Shown in pieces: positions 58,157 to 64,000 of a DNA stretch of 64,000 bases. A program made the position numbers and the translations under genes. Source of the stretch: an uncultured Opitutales bacterium. GTDB taxonomy: Bacteria > Verrucomicrobiota > Verrucomicrobiia > Opitutales > Intestinicryptomonadaceae. The notes beneath the pieces were generated by a model. That model had not been told where the DNA came from and did no database searches. It saw only the letters and a list, made by a program, of their open reading frames with translations. The stretch spans positions 124,001 to 188,000 of the forward strand of contig CALXLK010000004.1 of NCBI GenBank assembly GCA_944389175.1, given 5' to 3'. Positions within the stretch are counted from its first letter, which is position 1, and every line of letters starts with the position of its first letter.

Positions 58157-58650
58157 ATTATTATGCTTCCTAATTGAGTTTGTATCTTTAAGATTAAGTC
58201 TTCCGACAAATTGTACTGCGGAACGTCGAATATCCTCTTCGACGAAACATGCAAATATTTTTGAATCCCCCCGCGCGGCCTGCCGACGGGCCGCAAGATG
58301 CGCTTTCTCTCAAGCAAGAGGGCCAACATCTGCTTTACCACCCCCGCTTCCTCCGCGACAACTGCGGATTTTTCGTCAAAAAGCGACATGAAAAAATCCT
58401 CCGAAGAGGCGAGAGCCATTTTGCGGGCCATGCGCTCGTCGGCGTCCGGATTGGCGCCAACTTTGCGTTCCCACCGGCCAATTACGCGCCCGGGAATTTT
58501 CGACTCGTCGAACTCGCTTAAAATAAAGTCGGCCCGGTCGAAGTTTCCGGCGGCGTCGACATACACCGCCGAAACCACGATATCTCCAACCTTTATGTCG
58601 GTGCCCAACGCCGATTTTTTAGCCAATGGTTTTATTTGCCAATCCAACAT
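58153..58650 (-). CDS. Conserved hypothetical protein
   Basis: A 165-residue soluble protein without signal peptide. It opens MLDWQIKPLAKKSALGTDIKVGDIVVSAVYVD (a beta strand-turn-strand block), then a helical part (ERMARKMALASSEDFFMSLFDEK), and VVKQMLALLLERKRILRPVG, a pattern I have seen in planctomycete/verrucomicrobial unknowns. gaaggg upstream of the ATG at 58650 serves as ribosome binding site. Its stop overlaps the next start by 4 bases. No function can be given. Confidence 0.7.
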   Translation of the reverse strand: MLDWQIKPLAKKSALGTDIKVGDIVVSAVYVDAAGNFDRADFILSEFDESKIPGRVIGRWERKVGANPDADERMARKMALASSEDFFMSLFDEKSAVVAEEAGVVKQMLALLLERKRILRPVGRPRGGIQKYLHVSSKRIFDVPQYNLSEDLILKIQTQLGSIII

Positions 58651-58699
58651 ACGCCCTTCGCCGCCCAAAAATTTTTACCGGTGCATTTTCAACATAAAA

Positions 58700-59843
58700 C
58701 TAATCGCCGTCAACCTGAATATTTTTGTTTCTGGCAGTCGGCCCCCCGGCGCGCAGCCAGGCGTTTATGAATATGTCTATATCGCCGTCCATTACGGCCT
58801 GGACGTTGCCGGTCTCGGCGCCCGTGCGCAAGTCCTTGACCATTTGATAGGGCTGAAAGACGTAGCTGCGTATCTGGTTGCCCCACGAAATTTCGCCCTT
58901 GGGACCGTAAAATTTGTCCATTTCGCTGCGGCGCTGGTCTTCGAGCTTTTCGTACAGGCGGCTCTTTAGTATCTTCATGGCAGTCGCCTTGTTCTTGAAT
59001 TGGGAGCGCTCGTTCTGGCACGAGACAACTATGCCGGTGGGCATATGGGTTATCCTGACTGCGCTCTCGGTTTTATTCACGTGCTGCCCTCCAGCCCCGC
59101 TTGAACGGTACGTGTCTATTTTCAGATCCTCCTCCTTGACGTCTATGTCGATGTCGTCCTCCACCTCGGCTATCACATCGACAGAGGCAAACGACGTATG
59201 CCTGCGCTTATTCGCGTCGAAAGGGCTTATTCTTACAAGCCTGTGCACACCGCGCTCGGCCTTCGCGTAGCCGTAGGCGTTGGGCCCGATTATTCTGAAG
59301 GTGACTCTCGAAAAACCGGCCTCCTCGCCGGGCTGCATGTCCTCAAGGGAGGTCTCGTAGCCCCTGCGCTCGGCCCAGCGCATGTACATGCGCAAAAGCA
59401 TCTCGGCCCAGTCGCAACTCTCGGTGCCACCGGCCCCGGCGTGTATGGTGAGGATCGCATTGCACTTGTCGTGCGGACCGCTTAGAAAAGACTCTATCTC
59501 CACCCTGTCCAAAATCGCCGACAAATCCGCAGCCTCGCGCGACAAATCCGCCGCGAGGGCGGGGTCTTCATCGGATTCCTCGGCAAGCTCGAAGAGCGCG
59601 TCGAGGTCGCCGATGCTCGCCTTCAGCTTCAACAGAGGCGCCACGAGCGCGCGCAGCGACGAAAGCTCGGAAACGGTTTTCTGCGCCGAAGCCTGGTCGT
59701 CCCAAAAGCCCTCCGAGGCCATGAGGGACTCAAGTTCACGTATCCTTTCGCGCTTTTTATCTACGTCAAAGAAACCTCCATAGATGGCCCGCGCGCTTTT
59801 TTATGTTCTCTGCCGAATTTTTTACCTCTGCGTCTATAATCAT
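58700..59843 (-). CDS. prfB: Peptide chain release factor 2 with programmed +1 frameshift
   Basis: Reads UAA and UGA stop codons and releases the peptide. The coding sequence has two parts. Part 1 (59769-59843) starts at ATG 59843 and reads [25 protein letters not shown], ending in CTT TGA. Part 2 (58700-59767) resumes one base later as [12 protein letters not shown]. Skipping the T gives a 380-residue RF2. Downstream are the codon-recognition and PSPF-type region (ITHMPTGIV...), and the peptide-release loop [15 protein letters not shown]. The shift signal is at 59765-59779. As in E. coli, RF2 thus controls its own synthesis: low RF2 lets ribosomes pause at UGA and shift. Confidence 0.96.
59765..59779 (-). 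promoter_or_regulatory. Programmed +1 frameshift site of prfB
   Basis: On the minus strand GGAGG-TTT-CTT-TGA-C: an internal Shine-Dalgarno GGAGG three bases before the CTT slippery codon and the in-frame UGA, followed by C. This is the known RF2 signal geometry. Confidence 0.95.
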
Positions 59844-59959
59844 GGCCGCATTTTCAAAAAAAACGATTTTTTTGGCAACACAAAAAAGCTTGAAATAGTC
59901 AATGCAATTTGAAATACTTTGCCTAAACAACTTTCCAATTTCTACAAATATTACCTACT

Positions 59960-60385
59960 ATGTCAGACGAAAAACAAATACTACCAGAAGCCCCTAAGGC
60001 AGTTCTACCCGAAGCTCCAAAACCCGTTCTACCCGAAGCTCCAAAACCCGTTTTGCCCGAAGCGCCCAAAGCCGCGGCCGCAAAGCCGGTATTGCCGGAA
60101 GCCCCCAAGGCCGTATTGCCCGAGGCTCCAAAAGCCGCGGCTGCAAAGCCTGCAATTTCTTTGGCGCCCAAACCGGCGGTCGCTGTTAAGCCGGCTGTAT
60201 CCATAGCGCCAAAGCCTGCGGCGGCAAGGCCTATTCCGCCGAAAGTTGCCGCTGTAAAGCCCGCGGCGCCGATGCCGCAGGTGAAAGCTTCCGGCGATTC
60301 CGTGAGCCCGATGTCGATTGCATTAGACTTCGCGGCGGCGGCAATATCTGTGGCTTTTGCAATTCTCATCGTTTTTGAAATGTAA
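59960..60385 (+). CDS. PEAPK-repeat protein with C-terminal membrane anchor
   Basis: A 141-residue low-complexity protein. Residues 7-59 hold six copies of the octapeptide (V/I)LPEAPK(A/P), with one AAAKP spacer, and the sequence continues as an Ala/Pro/Lys-rich linker (KPAVAVKPAVSIAPKPAAARP) of about 60 residues. The C-terminus is one hydrophobic helix (SIALDFAAAAISVAFAILIVFEM). There is no signal peptide, so the likely topology is a tail-anchored or N-in cytoplasmic, extended, basic stalk; alternatively it spans to the periplasm. Repeat DNA is near-identical, consistent with slippage. It lies 38 bases upstream of trxA on the same strand. Function unknown; a spacer or interaction stalk is a guess. 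Confidence 0.8.
   Translation: MSDEKQILPEAPKAVLPEAPKPVLPEAPKPVLPEAPKAAAAKPVLPEAPKAVLPEAPKAAAAKPAISLAPKPAVAVKPAVSIAPKPAAARPIPPKVAAVKPAAPMPQVKASGDSVSPMSIALDFAAAAISVAFAILIVFEM
59978..60136 (+). repeat. 24-bp tandem repeat coding for (V/I)LPEAPK
   Basis: Six units of about 24 bases each, four in tandem and then two more after a 15-base spacer. Codon differences among units show some age, but adjacent units (gttctacccgaagctccaaa) are nearly identical. Confidence 0.85.
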
Positions 60386-60423
60386 TTAAATTAAAACAGG
60401 GTTAAAAATTCCGAAACAAAGAT

Positions 60424-60738
60424 ATGTCAGTAAAACACTTAACATCTCAGGATTTCGATTCCACCATAAATTCCGACAAGCCCGTGCTCGTGGACTTCTG
60501 GGCCACTTGGTGCGGCCCGTGCAGAATGCTCGGCCCTACTATTGACGCCCTCGCAAACGAAGTCGGCGACAGCGCCCTCGTCTGCAAACTCGACGTCGAC
60601 CAGTCTCCGGAAATTGCCGAAAGATTTGGCATAAACGCCGTCCCAACTATCCTGTTTTTTAAAAAGGGCAAGATGGTCGGCATGAGCGGCATGGCGACAA
60701 AGGACGCCCTGCTTGCAAGGCTGAAGGATTTGGCCTAA
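60424..60738 (+). CDS. trxA: Thioredoxin
   Basis: A 104-residue thioredoxin of normal length. The active-site WCGPC is at about residues 30-34 (FWATWCGPCRMLGP), the cis-Pro block VPTILFFKKGK near residue 75, and the buried Asp in VLVDFWA. It reduces protein disulfides with thioredoxin reductase; none is in the window. It shares a short 38-base spacer with the upstream PEAPK-repeat gene and ends at its own terminator. Confidence 0.97.
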   Translation: MSVKHLTSQDFDSTINSDKPVLVDFWATWCGPCRMLGPTIDALANEVGDSALVCKLDVDQSPEIAERFGINAVPTILFFKKGKMVGMSGMATKDALLARLKDLA

Positions 60739-60752
60739 TACGCTTTTTACGG

Positions 60753-60784
60753 CGCGCCGGCTTTTTGTCGGCGCGTTTTTTTTT
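60753..60784 (+). terminator. Terminator of trxA
   Basis: Stem cgcgccg/cggcgcg with a 9-nt loop and nine T, 14 bases past the stop. Confidence 0.92.
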
Positions 60785-60904
60785 GGCATGACCCCGCCGC
60801 GCTTTAACAGCTTGCGCATTTTGCGGCGTTTTAAATCTAAGGCGCGGGGAAAAACCAACGTCCAAGATATACAATATCTGAAATCTAAGACCTAAAAAAC
60901 AAAA

Positions 60905-60934
60905 ATAAAAAACCCGCTTTTTGGCGGGTTTTTT
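60905..60934. terminator. Bidirectional terminator before hemD
   Basis: Stem aacccgc-tttttg-gcgggtt with A-run and T-run; on the minus strand it follows the hemD stop by a few bases. Confidence 0.9.
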
Positions 60935-60939
60935 ATTTG

Positions 60940-61698
60940 TCATTTTAGGACTGACCGGATTGCATCGAGCATATCTTTTGGATTTGGCGACTTCGACACC
61001 GCGTCGACCTTCATAGAGTGTTTTCGCACCGCCTCGGCCGTAGTCGGGCCAATGGCGACGATTTTCGGGCGCACCGCCCCCTTCTCCAAGCCAAGGTGCT
61101 CCGCATTCTTTACGAAGCTTTCAACCGCCGACGGGCTCGAAAAAACAACCGCGTGGGCACCAACCTCGCGAAATTTCTTGGCGCATTCATCGTCCTTTTT
61201 CAATTTTCTGTGCGAAGTCTTGTAAACTTCAAACGTATCGACTATGGCCCGCTGGGCCTCGAGCGCCTTAACCAAGTCTCCTATGGCCATGTTCCCGTGG
61301 ACGGAAAGCACCTTCAAGTTTTCGATGGATTCGTACGCGCCTATGGCCTTGGCCATGGCCAGCCCCGTCTGCTCGTCGGGAATGACTGCCGCGTCGAGGT
61401 AGAACTTGCGAAGCTCCCTGGCGGTGGCCTCGCCCACGCAGGCTATGCGCACTATCCCCAACGAACGAATATCCCTAAACGTCGCCAAAAATTCCTTAAA
61501 AAAGCCCTTTACGGCATTCGGGCTTGAAAACGTCAGCCAGTCGTACGCGCCGAGCTCTTCAAAAATATCGGCGGCCTCCGCCGGATCCGCGCAAAGGCTG
61601 CACTCTATAAGAGGCATCTCAAGCGCCTCTATCCCCTCGGCTTTCAATAGCGACGAAAGCGCCGAATTGTCCTGTCTTGTCAAGAGAACCCTCTTCAT
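60940..61698 (-). CDS. hemD: Uroporphyrinogen-III synthase
   Basis: Cyclises hydroxymethylbilane with D-ring inversion, for heme and related tetrapyrroles. The 252-residue protein has the two-domain HemD pattern: RVLLTRQDN at the start, ALEMPLIECSL, YDWLTFSSPNAVKGFFKE, then IACVGEATARELRKF, LSVHGNMAIGDLVKAL, VVFSSPSAVESFVK and IVAIGPTTAEAVRKH. Sequence conservation in this family is low, so the assignment rests on this strand-turn series. ATG 61698 is chosen; the M42 peptidase gene ends one base before it, so they are co-transcribed. No other hem genes are nearby. Confidence 0.92.
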   Translation of the reverse strand: MKRVLLTRQDNSALSSLLKAEGIEALEMPLIECSLCADPAEAADIFEELGAYDWLTFSSPNAVKGFFKEFLATFRDIRSLGIVRIACVGEATARELRKFYLDAAVIPDEQTGLAMAKAIGAYESIENLKVLSVHGNMAIGDLVKALEAQRAIVDTFEVYKTSHRKLKKDDECAKKFREVGAHAVVFSSPSAVESFVKNAEHLGLEKGAVRPKIVAIGPTTAEAVRKHSMKVDAVSKSPNPKDMLDAIRSVLK

Positions 61699-61699
61699 A

Positions 61700-62749
61700 C
61701 TAATACGTAAAATCGTCGGTTTCGGAAAGCGACTTGGCGAAGGCGGCAAGCAGCTCCACGCAAGCTTCAATGTCGTTTAAGTTTGCAACCTCGCCGGGAG
61801 TATGCATGTAGCGCAAGGGTATGCTAAGCAGACCGGTTGCCACGCCGCCGCGCGTCATTTGAATAACGCGCGCGTCGGTGCCTGTCGGGCGCGGCTCCGA
61901 CTCTATCTGATAGGCTATGCCTCCTGCTTCCGCAAGCTCTATTAGGCGCCCGGTAACCTTCGGGTTGAGGTTTGGCCCGCGCGATATCACCACTCCGCCG
62001 CCGAGCTTTATGTCGCCAAATTTGCGGCAGTCGCACGTCGGAAAATCGGTGGCGTGCGTGACGTCGACTGCTATGCCGACGTCGGCCCCAACTGCGTAGG
62101 CGGAAGTCGTCGCGCCCCGCGTGCCTATCTCCTCTTGCGTCGTGCCCACGCACACCAACTGGCATTTGAGGTCGCCCTTTTGCTTGGAAAGCCTGCGGAA
62201 GGCCTCGAAAATGCTGTATGCGCCCGCCTTGTCGTCGAAGGCCCGCGACGCGCAGGCGTTGTTGGCGAGCTCCACAAGGCGGGTGTCGTAGACAATAGGA
62301 TCCCCTATGCAGACCATTCGCAGAGCCTCCTCGCGGCTGCGCGCGCCGATGTCTATCCATATCTGATGGGTCTCGGGAACCTCCTTGCGCTCCTTGGCGT
62401 CCATCAGGTGTATTGCCCTCTTGCCGGTTACGCCCGGAACAGGCCCCTTGTCCGTCAGAATCCACACGCTGCGCCCAGATATCATGACATTGTCGTGGCC
62501 GCCGAGCTGCTGGAAGAAAATAAAGCCGTCTTTGTCTATGTAAGATACCTGAAAGCCTATCTCGTCTATGTGGCCGGCGTACATCAGCTTTCTGGAACCG
62601 GAACCTATGACGGCTATCCTGTTGCCCAAAACATCGCGGCTAAAAGAGTCGGCGCAGGGCTTCACATACTTTTCTATTACGTTGGCAGCCTCGGTTTCCA
62701 TTCCGGTGGGAGAGCGAGTCTGAAGCAATTCTGTCAAAAATTCGTCCAT
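61700..62749 (-). CDS. M42 family aminopeptidase
   Basis: A 349-residue zinc aminopeptidase (glutamyl aminopeptidase / FrvX type), forming large tetrahedral assemblies in relatives. Metal ligands in order: His in YAGHIDEIG, Asp in SRAFDDKAGAYS, Glu pair in VGTTQEEIGTRGA, Asp in GIAVDVTHATD, and His in LRYMHTPGEV. PGVTGKRAIHL marks the inserted PDZ-like domain. It trims N-termini of cytoplasmic peptides. It precedes hemD with 1 base between, and follows the secreted unknown. Confidence 0.95.
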   Translation of the reverse strand: MDEFLTELLQTRSPTGMETEAANVIEKYVKPCADSFSRDVLGNRIAVIGSGSRKLMYAGHIDEIGFQVSYIDKDGFIFFQQLGGHDNVMISGRSVWILTDKGPVPGVTGKRAIHLMDAKERKEVPETHQIWIDIGARSREEALRMVCIGDPIVYDTRLVELANNACASRAFDDKAGAYSIFEAFRRLSKQKGDLKCQLVCVGTTQEEIGTRGATTSAYAVGADVGIAVDVTHATDFPTCDCRKFGDIKLGGGVVISRGPNLNPKVTGRLIELAEAGGIAYQIESEPRPTGTDARVIQMTRGGVATGLLSIPLRYMHTPGEVANLNDIEACVELLAAFAKSLSETDDFTY

Positions 62750-62774
62750 AATATTCTCTTTTGGTAAAAAAACG

Positions 62775-64000
62775 CTATTTGTTGCGCATCTGCTTAAGCG
62801 AGATTCCGGTAAGCTTGTACGAAAGCAAATCGAGATCGTACTCTGAGCCTATGAAGTGGAATGTGCGCTGAAGATGGAACTGGCTTCTGCCCGCGGCAAG
62901 GCTAAGCGCCGGAGAATTCGTCTGTATAGAGTAAAACAGATTCGAAAAATAGATGTTCTTGGAGACCGGGCCGTTGTTGAAAACGGATATTGCATCGCCG
63001 TCGAGCGAGTTGCTCGTATCGCGCCAGGACATCGGCAAATACGCCCTCGCGCCGGAGGGCCTAATATAGAGGACTATCGTCAGGAGCGAATTTTTGTCGT
63101 CGTAGGAAACAACTATGCCCTCGCTGCGCCGCGCGCTTATGCCCACGCCGGAAATATGGCGGCCGTCGCACTTAAACCTGACATAGTCGTCGGAGACAAA
63201 CACCCTGCCGGTATTCGACGTGCCGAAAGAAGAGTCGAAAACGTTGTCGCGGACTATGTCGCCGAGAGCGGAGGCGTCGCCCGGGCGGTACGGGATAAAC
63301 GTATTTACAGTCTTATTTGCATTGAAGGCGCCCACGACGCCGATGTTGAGCATGCCGTGTTTTTCAGACCAGTCGGCCTTCGAGGTATTGGTGATCTTAT
63401 TCATCGACTGAAACGCGGCGACCTTCAAATTCGCCGGAATTTCAACGCCAAGAATCTTTGAAACGTCGTCCCTTGAAAGCAGCGAAATTTCCCTCTCGGC
63501 TTTAACCGAAAAGCTCGCGCCCTTGGCATTGGTAAATTCCGAGACAGCCTCAAAACGCGCGCGCGTCTTCGAGGCGCCTACCAGCTTCCACGGCAACGTC
63601 GACATAATTTCGGGCATTTTCCTGTTTTCCTCGGAAAAAATAGCGCCTTGGTCGAAATAAATAGAGGCGTCTCCGCCCTCGGGCCCGACTACGAATGAAT
63701 CCTCGCCGCCCAGATATTCCGTGCGCGGATTTTTATTCTTTAGAGCCATGACCTCGCGGTTGTACCAGCCGAGGCTCGAGGCCTTCTCGTCGCCGCACCC
63801 CGAGGTGAGCACGCGCCCCTGATAGTGGGGCGAATACAATACCATGGCGTCGTCGTTGCGCAGTATGCGCGCGTCGATCGAATACTTCGAAAGGAAAGAA
63901 AGCTCTTGTCCGATCGACCAGAGTTTCGACTCGTCGGTCGCGAAGGCGTTCTCCCTCACTGCGCCGCACGAGCACATAAGCGCAGCCGAAAGCGCCGCAA
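62775..64000 (-). CDS. Secreted or lipoprotein unknown (DUF6786-like), 5' end cut
   Basis: The frame runs to the window edge: before the Met at 63977 the codons read AALSAAL, so the Met is probably inside a signal peptide or lipobox region (LMCSCG) and the start lies outside. The visible 400 residues form a strand-rich protein: VLYSPHYQGRVLTSGCG, GWYNREVMALKNKNPRTEYLGGEDSFVVGPEGGDASIYF, and a final helical RTFHFIGSEYDLDLLSYKL. The GGEDSFVVGPEGG block matches what I remember of DUF6786 proteins found in Bacteroidota and Verrucomicrobiota, likely mutarotase-like and sugar-associated, but no activity is known. The stop is followed by the M42 peptidase gene 25 bases on. Confidence 0.7.
   Translation of the reverse strand, partial: AALSAALMCSCGAVRENAFATDESKLWSIGQELSFLSKYSIDARILRNDDAMVLYSPHYQGRVLTSGCGDEKASSLGWYNREVMALKNKNPRTEYLGGEDSFVVGPEGGDASIYFDQGAIFSEENRKMPEIMSTLPWKLVGASKTRARFEAVSEFTNAKGASFSVKAEREISLLSRDDVSKILGVEIPANLKVAAFQSMNKITNTSKADWSEKHGMLNIGVVGAFNANKTVNTFIPYRPGDASALGDIVRDNVFDSSFGTSNTGRVFVSDDYVRFKCDGRHISGVGISARRSEGIVVSYDDKNSLLTIVLYIRPSGARAYLPMSWRDTSNSLDGDAISVFNNGPVSKNIYFSNLFYSIQTNSPALSLAAGRSQFHLQRTFHFIGSEYDLDLLSYKLTGISLKQMRNK

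Overview
The window looks like a chromosome segment of a Gram-negative Verrucomicrobiota bacterium, most likely of the Opitutae lineage and probably gut- or faeces-associated. This is inferred from gene content and protein style, not from a marker gene: KDO-8-phosphate synthase implies lipopolysaccharide; there are many secreted proteins with signal peptides or lipoboxes; GspE/PilB and PilC sit with a verrucomicrobial-type prepilin; a Rho has a very long disordered N-terminus; and carbohydrate genes (L-rhamnose isomerase, sialate O-acetylesterase-like protein, GH2 remnant, glycosidase-like barrel protein) point to host or plant glycan use. No rRNA, phage, transposase or CRISPR array is seen. 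Genes mostly form short operons separated by clear rho-independent terminators.

Layout. 1-4.6 kb: tail of a glycerophosphodiesterase-like gene, a GH2 beta-galactosidase that has lost its catalytic barrel, a secreted alpha/beta hydrolase divergent from a LysR regulator with a palindromic operator between them, and tRNA-Glu(CTC). 5-9 kb: rhaA divergent from glycerate kinase-proC, then a PEGA lipoprotein. 9.8-16.6 kb: purB-tgt-(acyl ligase/ACP/acyltransferase fusion), then leuD-exbB-exbD. 16.9-24.4 kb: a short Rho paralogue, queC, a YeiH-type membrane protein, pyrG-kdsA and a prepilin. 24.6-32.1 kb: mgtE, a 51-aa orphan protein with its own promoter and terminator, metY-hydrolase, and feoA-feoB-Cys-rich partner behind a DtxR-like box. 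32.8-38.1 kb: MFS exporter, sialate esterase, glycosidase-like protein. 38.2-47.3 kb: pilC and two tandem GspE ATPases, a long Rho with a Gln/Asn/Arg-rich disordered region, coaE, def and a conserved unknown. 47.5-54.3 kb: Na/Pi cotransporter, secreted unknown, an RNA-methyltransferase-like gene overlapping hisA, and a membrane-anchored FGE-like protein. 54.3-55.0 kb: a 0.78 kb gene-poor region with small-RNA or small-ORF signals. 55.0-64 kb: guaB, M23 peptidase, lipoprotein, unknown, prfB with its programmed +1 frameshift, a PEAPK-repeat tail-anchored protein with trxA, and M42 peptidase-hemD following a secreted unknown cut by the window edge.

The most unusual items are the in-frame loss of the GH2 catalytic domain, two divergent Rho proteins in one window, a tRNA-guanine transglycosylase without its zinc cysteines, the ligase-ACP-acyltransferase fusion, the PEAPK-repeat protein and several short conserved-looking ORFs or hairpins in otherwise empty spacers. 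No clearly new multi-gene system (defence, secretion or metabolic) is visible; most of the window is housekeeping with scattered oddities. All functional assignments rest on reading translated sequence and remembered family motifs; no search was run.
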